Source: Halomonas sp. (lineage in GTDB: Bacteria; Pseudomonadota; Gammaproteobacteria; Pseudomonadales; Halomonadaceae). From it: a stretch of DNA of 12,636 nucleotides. The number at the start of each line of letters is the position of its first letter. The first letter of the stretch is position 1. The position numbers were made by a program, and so were the translations under genes. The stretch covers positions 1-12,636 of the forward strand of contig PWIZ01000160.1 in NCBI GenBank assembly GCA_003560175.1. Direction: 5' to 3'. Positions 7,490-12,636 of the stretch are shown one piece after another. The notes beneath the pieces are model-generated. The model had not been told where the DNA came from and ran no database searches. It saw only the letters and a program-made list of their open reading frames with translations.

Positions 7490-7903
7490 TCAGCGGTGGA
7501 ACTGCTTCTCGCGCTCCGGCTGCCAGAAGATGGCATCGACGCGCAGCTGGATCTCATGACCGTCCGGCAGCGGCCAATCGATGGTATCGCCGATGCGCAG
7601 GCCGATCAGCCCGGCACCCACCGGCGCCATGACCGAGATGCCATCCTCGGTGGTGGCCAGGGCGTGTGGGTAGACCAGGGTGCGGATCATCTGGCGATTG
7701 CGGGTCAGGTCGGTGAACTGGATCCGGCTGTTCATGCTGACCACGTCCTCGGGAATCTCCTCGGGATCGATGACCTCACCGCGCTCTAGCTCATACTCGA
7801 GGGCATCGGCCACGAAGCGATCCTTGTCGCCGGCCGCGTCGATCAGACGCTGCAGGCGCTCGGCATCGAGGCGATTGATGATAATGGGGGGGCGAGATGA
7901 CAT
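7490..7903 (-). CDS. rnk: Rnk-type RNA polymerase-binding regulator (GreA/GreB-like)
   Basis: A 137-residue protein matching Rnk, the nucleoside diphosphate kinase regulator, at its usual length (136 in E. coli). Conserved stretches are PPIIINRLDAERL (5-17), VADALEYELER (31-41), PEDVVSMNSR (51-60), RTLVYP (74-79) and ISVMAPVGAGLIGLRIGD (89-106). The first 50 or so residues form the short helical hairpin and the rest the FKBP-like domain shared with GreA/GreB C-termini. Rnk binds the secondary channel of RNA polymerase, but its hairpin is too short and lacks the acidic tip used for transcript cleavage. The start has AGGAGG four bases upstream. A strong terminator 50 bases upstream isolates it from the preceding small gene, so its promoter should lie in 7904-7955, where I see no clear consensus elements. 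Confidence 0.95.
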   Translation of the reverse strand: MSSRPPIIINRLDAERLQRLIDAAGDKDRFVADALEYELERGEVIDPEEIPEDVVSMNSRIQFTDLTRNRQMIRTLVYPHALATTEDGISVMAPVGAGLIGLRIGDTIDWPLPDGHEIQLRVDAIFWQPEREKQFHR

Positions 7904-7955
7904 GCGACCTCCTGATAGCTCGTCAACGCAGAGAGAAAGCCTTGGCGGCCATCCA

Positions 7956-7995
7956 ATAAAAACAGCCCCCCACTCCCGAAGGGAGGGAAGGACTG
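7956..7995 (-). terminator. Strong rho-independent terminator
   Basis: Read on the minus strand, CAGTCCTTCC-CTCCC, loop TTC, GGGAG-TGGGGGGCTG forms a stem of about 14 pairs with one mismatch and several G-U pairs (7963-7995). It is followed at once by TTTTTATT (7955-7962). It lies 37 bases after the stop of the 54-residue membrane peptide gene and ends that unit before rnk. Confidence 0.85.
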
Positions 7996-8032
7996 TCGAC
8001 AGGGTTCATCATAAGCCCAATGGCGCAGCTTG

Positions 8033-8197
8033 TCAGGTCTCCTCGCCCGAACCGCTGCGTCGGGTAGCCATTACCACCACCCCCACGACGGCCAGGGCCA
8101 GCCCCACGAAGGCCACCGGGTTCCACGCTCGCCAGCCATAGAGCCCCAGCACCACCCCCAGGACTATCACTCCCCAGGCAAAGCTCTTCACACCCAT
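8033..8197 (-). CDS. Small membrane protein, 54 residues, two helices
   Basis: I do not recognise a named family. The product begins MGVKSFAWGVIVLGVVLGLY and has two hydrophobic segments, about residues 6-20 and 28-43. They are joined by the short GWRAWNP turn and followed by a charged tail ending RRSGSGEET. Under the positive-inside rule the basic residues after helix 2 suggest a cytoplasmic C-terminus and a helical hairpin in the inner membrane. Support for a real gene is good: AAGGAG sits six bases before ATG 8197, the codons are GC-rich at third positions, and a strong terminator follows its stop. It forms a single-gene unit transcribed away from the 36-codon gene. Its leader (8198 to about 8350) can fold into hairpins. 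The function is unknown. Confidence 0.75.
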   Translation of the reverse strand: MGVKSFAWGVIVLGVVLGLYGWRAWNPVAFVGLALAVVGVVVMATRRSGSGEET

Positions 8198-8364
8198 GAC
8201 TTACTCCTTACACCTATGACACGCCCCCTGGCTGTCGGCAATGTGGCCCCTCCCAGCATGGGCCCGACGATCGGGGCCTGCAACCGCTCAGGCGCCTGAA
8301 AAACTCTGCCCCCTTCCGACCGATGCGCTCTCGGCCCACATGAGGGTAGCTGCATAAACCAATC
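8198..8364. other. Divergent intergenic region with palindromes and a hairpin
   Basis: This stretch lies between the two small divergent genes and is probably the untranslated leader of the membrane peptide. It holds a perfect 12-bp palindrome TCAGGCGCCTGA (8288-8299). A stem GGGCCCGA-CGA-TCGGGGCC (8260-8278) pairs seven of eight positions. Neither has a T-run, so they are not classical terminators. I see no coding potential with a ribosome binding site. Confidence 0.5.
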
Positions 8365-8383
8365 TTTGCTGCAATGCAACAAA
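8365..8383. promoter_or_regulatory. 19-bp near-perfect palindrome, PhaR-like operator candidate
   Basis: TTTGCTGCAATGCAACAAA is an inverted repeat around a central A with a single mismatched pair (TTTG-y-TGCA, TGCA-r-CAAA). It covers the -35 zone of the promoter proposed for the 36-codon gene and ends nine bases before its -10, a position typical of a repressor site. Its TGC-rich half sites resemble operators of PhaR, the repressor of phasin and PHA genes (CTGC-N3/4-GCAG type). The palindrome is seen directly. The PhaR assignment is inference from memory of the consensus. Confidence 0.55.
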
Positions 8384-8397
8384 AAAGGGGCTATGGT
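8369..8397 (+). promoter_or_regulatory. Candidate promoter of the 36-codon gene
   Basis: TATGGT (8392-8397) is a fair -10 element, with CTGCAA (8369-8374) 17 bases upstream as a weak -35 inside the palindrome. Transcription would begin near 8403-8405 and leave a leader of about 25 bases with AGGAGG. A poor -35 embedded in an operator would fit a regulated promoter. Confidence 0.4.
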
Positions 8398-8428
8398 AGT
8401 CAGTGTCCCACTCAGGAGGACTCATACC

Positions 8429-8539
8429 ATGCAAGATTCCAACGCATTCACCTTCGATACCGAAGTCCTCGCGTTTTGGCACAGCCAGGCACAACTCCAA
8501 AAAGCCGCCTTCGAGGCCTATTTGGCCTATCTTGGCTAA
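8429..8539 (+). CDS. Hypothetical 36-residue peptide, amphipathic helix predicted
   Basis: I do not recognise this gene. It encodes 36 residues beginning MQDSNAFTFDTEVLAFW and ending AFEAYLAYLG, without a signal peptide or cysteines. From about Val13 to Leu35 it should form one helix. Bulky residues (F16, W17, L23, F28, Y31, L32, Y34, L35) mix with polar H, S, Q, K and E positions, an amphipathic pattern suited to coating a hydrophobic surface. Evidence that it is translated: AGGAGG at 8414-8419 lies nine bases before the ATG, a promoter with a palindromic operator lies upstream, and there is a clean TAA stop. No reading frame continues the sequence after the stop, so it need not be a broken larger gene, though a decayed phasin cannot be excluded. 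A role on polyhydroxyalkanoate granules is a guess based on the PhaR-like operator and peptide character. No terminator is obvious downstream. Confidence 0.6.
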   Translation: MQDSNAFTFDTEVLAFWHSQAQLQKAAFEAYLAYLG

Positions 8540-8815
8540 GCCGCCTCCCGCCGGTTGTTCAGCGTTGCGCTACTTTGCTTGAAATCAGGCATGACAGCGC
8601 CATGCAGTTAAGGCGAAAAGTCACATAGGGCACCCGTGAGGGCCCCAGCAACAAGTCGCTCTTCGGGGAAACTCATCCCGCGAGGAGCGCCTCTGCGTCA
8701 GGACCACTTCCCCCATCATCACGACCGACCGGCGGCGCCGCTTCGGGAAGGTTGGCCTGCGCGTCGCCGTCTGTCCTAGACTGGCGGGCTCATCGTCACG
8801 TGAAGGAAGGACACC
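8540..8815. other. Non-coding 276-base stretch with two potential stem-loops
   Basis: No frame here has both a start with a ribosome binding site and plausible codons. Two foldable elements are visible. The first is GGGC-A-CC, loop CGTGA, GG-GCCC (8628-8645). The second is CGCTC..CGGG, a nine-base loop, then CCCG..GAGCG (8657-8689) with an internal loop. Neither ends in a T-run. They could belong to the 3' untranslated region of the 36-codon transcript or to a small RNA. The last 70 bases carry the promoter of the next gene. Confidence 0.4.
8752..8782 (+). promoter_or_regulatory. Possible sigma70 promoter of the CurA-type oxidoreductase gene
   Basis: TTGGCC (8752-8757) and CTAGAC/TAGACT (8776-8782) are separated by 18-19 bases. 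The start point would be about 25-30 bases before ATG 8816. The spacing is slightly long, so this is tentative. Confidence 0.35.
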
Positions 8816-9814
8816 ATGCAATCACGCTATTTCACCATCAACGACTTCCCGCAGGGCACGCCGGCTCGCGAGCTGTTCGAGCTGCACGAGGCGGAGCTTC
8901 CCGCCTTGGCCGAGGGCGAGGTGCGTATCCGCAATACCTGGCTATCGGTTGACCCCTACATGCGCGGGCGCATGAGTGGCGTGAAGACCTATATCGACCC
9001 CTTCGTCATCGGCGAGGCGCTGGAAGGCGCCGCGGTGGGCGAGGTAATCGAGTCGCGGGATACTCGCCTGGCCGTGGGCGACAAGGTTCGGCACATGGCC
9101 GGGTGGCGGGATATCGCCCAGCTGCCAGGCGATCAGGTGGAGCCATTGCCGGGCATTCACGTCCCCGAGCAGGCCTATCTCGGCGTGCTGGGCATGCCGG
9201 GCATGACCGCCTGGACGGGCCTGAACCGCATCGCCGAGATGAAGGACGGCGACAACGTGCTGGTCAGCGCCGCCAGCGGTGCCGTGGGTTCGCTGGCCGT
9301 GCAGCTGGCCAAGGCACGGGGCGGCACCGTGGTGGGCATCGCCGGGGCGCCCGAGAAGCTCGAGTGGCTGGAGTCCCACGGCATCCAGGCGGTGAGCTAC
9401 CGCGATCGGGACACCCAGCAGCTCACCGAGGCGCTCCAGGCGGCCTGCCCGGCGGGCTTCGACGTCTATTACGAGAACGTCGGCGGCGTCTGCCTGGAAG
9501 CGGCCCTCAACACCCTTCGCATCGGCGGCCGTATTGCCGTGTGCGGAATGATCACCCGCTATAACGCCGAGGGGCCGACACCCGGGCCGAGCAACCTGGC
9601 CATGGTGCTGATTCAGCGCCTGCGCATGCAGGGCTTCATCATCTTCGACCACTGGGCCGACTATCCGCGCTTCCTGGAAGAGGTCGGCCCGCGGGTCGCC
9701 AATGGCGAGATCGACTACGCGGAGACCGTCGAGGAAGGCCTCGAACGCACGCCAGACGCCTTCCTGGCCCTGTTCGAAGGCGCCAATACCGGCAAGATGC
9801 TGGTGAGGCTCTGA
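8816..9814 (+). CDS. NADP(H)-dependent MDR oxidoreductase, CurA/PTGR (YncB) type
   Basis: A 332-residue zinc-free medium-chain dehydrogenase/reductase that uses NADPH to reduce alpha,beta-unsaturated ketones or aldehydes in the cytosol. The catalytic half begins with LSVDPYMRGRM (43-53), the hallmark of the PTGR/CurA/alkenal reductase group. LGMPGMTAWTGL (125-136) precedes the Rossmann domain, whose nucleotide loop is VSAASGAVGSLAVQLAK (150-166). DVYYENVGG (216-224), GGRIAVCGMI (237-246) and the C-terminal TGKMLVRL complete the family pattern. The structural zinc-binding cysteine cluster is absent, as expected. A GGAAGG is five to six bases before ATG 8816, and 33 bases separate its stop from the next small gene, probably one transcript. 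E. coli CurA reduces curcumin. The natural substrate here is open, with detoxification of reactive carbonyls likely. Confidence 0.93.
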   Translation: MQSRYFTINDFPQGTPARELFELHEAELPALAEGEVRIRNTWLSVDPYMRGRMSGVKTYIDPFVIGEALEGAAVGEVIESRDTRLAVGDKVRHMAGWRDIAQLPGDQVEPLPGIHVPEQAYLGVLGMPGMTAWTGLNRIAEMKDGDNVLVSAASGAVGSLAVQLAKARGGTVVGIAGAPEKLEWLESHGIQAVSYRDRDTQQLTEALQAACPAGFDVYYENVGGVCLEAALNTLRIGGRIAVCGMITRYNAEGPTPGPSNLAMVLIQRLRMQGFIIFDHWADYPRFLEEVGPRVANGEIDYAETVEEGLERTPDAFLALFEGANTGKMLVRL

Positions 9815-9848
9815 ATGACGCCCCGCACCGACCCCGAGGAGAGACGCC

Positions 9849-10064
9849 ATGAACGCCATCAACCCCGACAAGCTGCACCACAGCAAGTGGACCGCAGCAC
9901 GGCCCCGGAACAAGGAGAAGCACTTCCTGGTGACGGCGCTGGAGCGCGACGAAGAGGAGAGCGTAGTCGCGGTGACGCTCGAGGCCGTCTACACAAACCG
10001 CGAGACCACCCTGCCCTGGCAGGCGCTCAAGGATGACGACACCTGGCTGATGGGCTGGCGCTGA
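9849..10064 (+). CDS. TIGR02450-type small conserved protein
   Basis: A 71-residue cytosolic protein of a small, widely conserved gammaproteobacterial family of unknown function. Matching features are NP-x-KL near the start, SKWTA (12-16), K-x-KHF (22-26), VTLEAVYTNRE (42-52), PWQALKDDDTW (56-66) and the terminal GWR. The family is known only as a tryptophan-containing conserved protein of about 70 residues, so this copy is complete. GAGGAG lies eight bases before ATG 9849. It follows the oxidoreductase by 33 bases on the same strand with no terminator visible between, so co-transcription is likely. A start further upstream at 9815 is in another frame and is rejected. Confidence 0.85.
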   Translation: MNAINPDKLHHSKWTAARPRNKEKHFLVTALERDEEESVVAVTLEAVYTNRETTLPWQALKDDDTWLMGWR

Positions 10065-10092
10065 CTGCTGGTCCGTCTGGTTGCGGGCTCAG

Positions 10093-10129
10093 GTCAGGGG
10101 CACTGACGGCCAGCCGGGTCGATCCGACC
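10093..10129. terminator. Pair of short hairpins between convergent genes
   Basis: Two perfect five-pair stems lie in the 85-base gap between the TIGR02450-type gene and psiE: GTCAG-GGGCA-CTGAC (10093-10107) and GGTCG-ATC-CGACC (10117-10129). Neither is followed by a T-run on either strand, so termination here is only suggested by position. Confidence 0.25.
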
Positions 10130-10149
10130 TCCAGCGTGCCCTGCCGGCT

Positions 10150-10626
10150 TTACTCCTGTTTGCCCACCAGCCAGTGGGTCACGCCAAGCGCCAGCACAAC
10201 GGCAGCAATGGCCATCATCTCCTCGGCTGAGACGGTTTCGATATCCAGGATGATCACCTTCCGCGCGATGGCCATCAGGGCCGTCGCGATGACCAGCCGA
10301 ATCGGTAGGACGTTGGTGCCCAGGTAAAGCCGAATGTTGATGAAGATTTCCACCGCGATCAGCACCACCATGAAGGCGCCGAAGATCACGAAGATATCGC
10401 GAACTTCGAAAAGCATCACCGGCGGCGAGACGAACTTGGTGTAGAGCACATAGATGACATCAAGGACACCCCAGATGATCACCAGTACCATCAGCACAGC
10501 CAGCAGCTTGATGGCGAAGCGGATGACGACGTGCAGCCGCCGGATCAGCGGATCTTCATGCTCCTCGGGCAGCTCGTCATGCAGCAGCCTCGGTGCCTGG
10601 GGCATTGCCTTATCATCGTCTTGCAT
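10150..10626 (-). CDS. psiE: PsiE-family membrane protein
   Basis: A 158-residue inner-membrane protein of the PsiE family (named for phosphate-starvation-inducible E of E. coli). A charged cytosolic N-terminus of about 30 residues is followed by four hydrophobic segments at roughly 36-62, 76-97, 108-126 and 136-154. Family-typical stretches are EVRDIFVIFG (74-83), VEIFINIRLYL (92-102), LPIRLVIATALMAIARKVIILD (107-128) and the final membrane segment. The length is normal (136-160). GGGAG is six bases before ATG 10626. It forms a single-gene unit, convergent with the TIGR02450-type gene and divergent from the cyclase gene. Its function is unknown. A pair of TGGTGA repeats lies about 50-65 bases upstream, but no good Pho box is visible, so phosphate control is not supported here. 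Confidence 0.9.
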   Translation of the reverse strand: MQDDDKAMPQAPRLLHDELPEEHEDPLIRRLHVVIRFAIKLLAVLMVLVIIWGVLDVIYVLYTKFVSPPVMLFEVRDIFVIFGAFMVVLIAVEIFINIRLYLGTNVLPIRLVIATALMAIARKVIILDIETVSAEEMMAIAAVVLALGVTHWLVGKQE

Positions 10627-10926
10627 CGGTCTCTCCCGATCAGCCTCCCGAAGCCAACATGCCCACTCATGCTCTCACCAGGTGATCACCATGGTCTCAG
10701 CGATGAACCTCGGGTCATCATATGGCGCTCTCACGGAGGCTGCCAGCGATCATCGAGGAGCCGCCCGAGCGGGACGATAACCTGGTCGAGGGGGAGGCTG
10801 GCCCTGATCGCTGTCCGGCCATAGGAAATGAGGACATCCGCCAAGTTTCCGGCATCGACGATAGAATGGCTGCTGTCTCCAGCATTCGATGATAGCTTAC
10901 AGGTAAATAATCAAGGGAATTCCGCG
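10627..10926. other. Divergent intergenic region between psiE and the cyclase
   Basis: About 300 bases without a well supported gene. Near the psiE side are the palindrome GGTGATCACC (10681-10690) and direct repeats TCACCA at 10675 and 10686, eleven bases apart. An open frame of 56 codons, 10722-10892 plus, begins MALSRRLPAIIEEPPERDDN. It is acidic and GC-rich at third positions in its first half, but has no clear ribosome binding site, so it is not called as a gene. AT-rich TAAATAAT (10903-10910) could serve as a -10 or as an unstructured leader for the cyclase. Confidence 0.4.
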
Positions 10927-10986
10927 ATGATTGACCGGAGATGGCTAATATCCGCGGCAACCTTCAAGATCCTCGCGCCCGCATGA
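10927..10986 (+). CDS. Possible 19-residue leader peptide of the cyclase gene
   Basis: The frame reads MIDRRWLISAATFKILAPA and stops at TGA 10984-10986. AAGGGA lies eight bases before its ATG, a better placed ribosome site than that of either candidate cyclase start. Its stop overlaps ATG 10983 of the cyclase as ATGA, the usual geometry for translational coupling. No attenuator structure or repeated codon is seen. It may be a coupling ORF or chance. Confidence 0.35.
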   Translation: MIDRRWLISAATFKILAPA

Positions 10987-12599
10987 CCCCCTTCCCCAGC
11001 CCTTCATCGTCGGCAACACGCGATCGCGCCCCCCTTCTCGATCGGCTGCGGACGCCAGTGTGGATCTTCGATATCGAGCAGGCGCGGATGCACTATGCCA
11101 ATGCCGCCGCCGTGAGACTCTGGAATGCCGAAACATCGCAGGAGCTCTATGCCCGTGACTTCGCCTCGACCATGAGCGAGGCGACGCGTCAGCGCCTGGC
11201 GGACTACCACCCTCGTCTGATGCAAGGCGAGGTCATCGATGAACACTGGAGCTTCTACCCCGGCGACCAGGCCATCTCGATGCACTGTCGCTGCAGCGGG
11301 GTGGATATCGATGATGACCGAACCGGCATGCTGGTGGAGGGGCTGGAGAGCGATACTTCTCTGGATGCCTCCAGCCTGCGCGCTCTGGAAGCCGTGAGGC
11401 ATACGCCCATGCTGGTCTCGGTATTCGACGGACAGGGACACCTGCTGACCCGTAACCCGGCCGCCCTCGCCGCTCGCCGGGACCTGACCTCCTTCGCGGC
11501 CTGCTTCGTGGATCATGGCCTTGCCGAGCAGACCCTTCACCGTCTGGAGAGCGAACCGAGATGCTCCGTGGAGGCGATCATGCAGATCAGCGAAGGCCAG
11601 CGCTGGCATCATGTCGACCTGTGCCGCGCCACCGATCCCCAGACGGGCCTGCCGATGATCGTGATGGGAGAGTTCGATATCACGCCGCGCAAGGCGCTGG
11701 AGATCGCCCAGCTCGTCTCCAATCGCCAGCTGGAAGTGGTCATCGAGGGCCTGGACGTGGGGCTGCTGCTCGAGGACGAGAGTCGCCGGGTGATCGTGGC
11801 CAACCAAGCCTTCTGCGACCTCTTCGCCGCCGAGGCGCCCCCCGAGAGCCTCGTGGGCATGGACTGCCGGGAGGCCGCCCAGTCCACCAAGGGATACTTC
11901 ACGGAACCGGAAGCCTTCGTGGCGCGCATCGAGGCACTCGTCGCAGCAAAGCGCCAGCAGACTCGTGATCTGCTGGAGATGGCGGATGGTCGCTTCCTGG
12001 AGCGCGCCTACACGCCCCTCTTCGTCGCCGATGAGTACCATGGCCACCTATGGGTGTATCGGGACATCACCCGGCAGCGGCATCAGGAGGCCGACTGGGC
12101 GCACAAGGCCAGCACCGACCCCTTGACCGGCCTGGCCAACCGGCGCTCCTTCGACGAATCCGCCAGACGAGTCGCCAGATCGGTCAAGGAGGAGGAGCTT
12201 CAGGCGGCCCTCTTGATGATCGATATCGATCGCTTCAAGGCCATCAACGATACTCTGGGGCACGCCGAGGGCGACAAGGGGCTGCGGCTGCTGGCGAACA
12301 CCCTGCGACACCACCTGCGCCAGAACGACCTGCCCTGCCGAACCGGCGGGGAGGAGTTCATGGTGATCCTGCCCGGCATGTCTGCCGGGGACGCCACCGC
12401 CGTCGCCTCGCGTCTGCTGCGCCAGATCGCCGAGGGGACGATCGAGGCGGATAAGCTACCCTTCCACTTGACGGTGAGTATCGGCGTCACCTGCTTCAAG
12501 CCGACCGATGCGAGCATCGAGGCGGTCACACGGCGGGCCGACGCCGCCATGTACGAGGCCAAGCACAAGGGCAGAAACCGCGTGGCGGTTCGCTGGTAG
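10941..12599 (+). CDS. Diguanylate cyclase with three PAS-like domains and GGEEF domain
   Basis: A cytosolic c-di-GMP synthase of 552 residues from ATG 10941, or 538 from ATG 10983. PAS-like regions lie at about 34-135 (TPVWIFD...YANAAAVRLW), 150-255 (MLVSVFDGQG...GEFDITPRK) and 261-380 (LEVVIEGLDVGLLLED...VYRDITRQR). The GGDEF domain begins at STDPLTGLANRRSFDE (391-406) and carries MIDIDRFKAINDTLGH (426-441) for metal and GTP binding, the active-site loop GGEEF (469-473) and VSIGVT. RQND (460-463), five residues before the loop, is an intact RxxD inhibitory site, so the enzyme should be active and product-inhibited. No membrane segment or EAL domain is present. The signal sensed by the PAS domains is unknown; no heme or flavin residue pattern is certain. 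GGAG directly abuts ATG 10941, so that start is poor. ATG 10983 may be used by coupling to the leader ORF. Confidence 0.92.
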   Translation: MANIRGNLQDPRARMTPFPSPSSSATRDRAPLLDRLRTPVWIFDIEQARMHYANAAAVRLWNAETSQELYARDFASTMSEATRQRLADYHPRLMQGEVIDEHWSFYPGDQAISMHCRCSGVDIDDDRTGMLVEGLESDTSLDASSLRALEAVRHTPMLVSVFDGQGHLLTRNPAALAARRDLTSFAACFVDHGLAEQTLHRLESEPRCSVEAIMQISEGQRWHHVDLCRATDPQTGLPMIVMGEFDITPRKALEIAQLVSNRQLEVVIEGLDVGLLLEDESRRVIVANQAFCDLFAAEAPPESLVGMDCREAAQSTKGYFTEPEAFVARIEALVAAKRQQTRDLLEMADGRFLERAYTPLFVADEYHGHLWVYRDITRQRHQEADWAHKASTDPLTGLANRRSFDESARRVARSVKEEELQAALLMIDIDRFKAINDTLGHAEGDKGLRLLANTLRHHLRQNDLPCRTGGEEFMVILPGMSAGDATAVASRLLRQIAEGTIEADKLPFHLTVSIGVTCFKPTDASIEAVTRRADAAMYEAKHKGRNRVAVRW

Positions 12600-12636
12600 G
12601 CACTCCTTTAACAGCTCGTCGAAAACGAGGGATGCC
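12599..12636 (+). terminator. Possible terminator hairpin after the cyclase, cut by the window edge
   Basis: CTCGT-CGAAA-ACGAG forms an inner stem, and GGCA-TCC (12599-12606, one bulged base) can pair with GGA-TGCC (12630-12636) as an outer stem. Any T-run would lie beyond the window, so this is tentative. Confidence 0.35.

Noticed and set aside
8374..8628. 84-codon frame overlapping the 36-codon gene
   Set aside because: It starts inside the palindrome and promoter, has no ribosome binding site, and its composition is unstructured. The AGGAGG serves the frame at 8429.
8621..8821. 66-codon minus-strand frame upstream of the oxidoreductase
   Set aside because: No ribosome binding site and an Arg/Ser-rich unstructured product; it overlaps the oxidoreductase promoter region.
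8942..9913. 323-codon open frame on the minus strand
   Set aside because: Antisense to the oxidoreductase gene; composition is typical of a mirrored frame and it has no family features.
10627..10720. Pho box upstream of psiE
   Set aside because: The 11-base-spaced repeats are TGGTGA, which do not fit the CTGTCAT consensus.
10722..10892. 56-codon acidic open frame before the cyclase
   Set aside because: Codon use is acceptable in the first half, but there is no ribosome binding site and no recognisable family; conservation data would be needed to call it.
11004..12047. 347-codon open frame on the minus strand
   Set aside because: Antisense to the PAS region of the cyclase gene; no ribosome binding site or domain pattern.
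1..12636. Mobile elements, CRISPR arrays, tRNA or rRNA genes, toxin-antitoxin or defence genes
   Set aside because: No transposase, integrase, spaced direct repeats, tRNA-like cloverleaf or defence-gene motif was seen on either strand.

Overview
The window looks like chromosomal DNA from a high-GC gammaproteobacterium, most probably a Halomonas-type (Halomonadaceae) organism. This placement is an inference from the GC-rich third codon positions, recognisable AidB, Rnk, YfcD-type Nudix and CurA-type proteins, and the neighbourhood as a whole. No ribosomal marker gene is present. There are no tRNA or rRNA genes, insertion sequences, integrases or CRISPR arrays, and the region reads as ordinary core or near-core genome.

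Positions 1-5014 (minus strand) hold one tightly packed operon. In order of transcription it encodes a YfcD-type Nudix hydrolase, a MoxR AAA+ ATPase, a DUF58 membrane protein, a TgpA-type membrane transglutaminase and a glutathione peroxidase that runs off the left edge. Two junctions are 4-base ATGA overlaps, one is a 2-base gap and one a 26-base gap. MoxR, DUF58 and TgpA form a known cell-envelope gene set of unclear function. The Nudix and peroxidase genes extend it.

Positions 5131-6807 (plus) encode an AidB-type acyl-CoA dehydrogenase homologue, divergent from the operon. Convergent to it is a minus-strand pair, rnk then a LysE-family exporter (7903-6856). A strong intrinsic terminator (7956-7995) separates rnk from an upstream 54-residue membrane peptide gene (8197-8033).

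Positions 8198-8815 are mostly non-coding. They contain a divergent control region with a near-perfect 19-bp palindrome over a candidate promoter for a 36-codon plus-strand gene (8429-8539). This is the least explained part of the window. The palindrome resembles PhaR operators of polyhydroxyalkanoate-storing bacteria, and the peptide looks amphipathic, so a granule-surface peptide is a testable guess.

Positions 8816-10064 (plus) hold a CurA/PTGR-type NADPH oxidoreductase and a 71-residue TIGR02450-type protein. A PsiE-family membrane protein lies on the minus strand (10626-10150). A PAS-PAS-PAS-GGDEF diguanylate cyclase ends the window (about 10983 or 10941 to 12599). Just before it, a 19-codon leader ORF has a stop codon that overlaps one of the candidate cyclase start codons.

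No large undescribed system is evident. The best leads are the 36-aa gene with its palindrome, the leader ORF of the cyclase, and the Nudix/peroxidase-extended MoxR operon.
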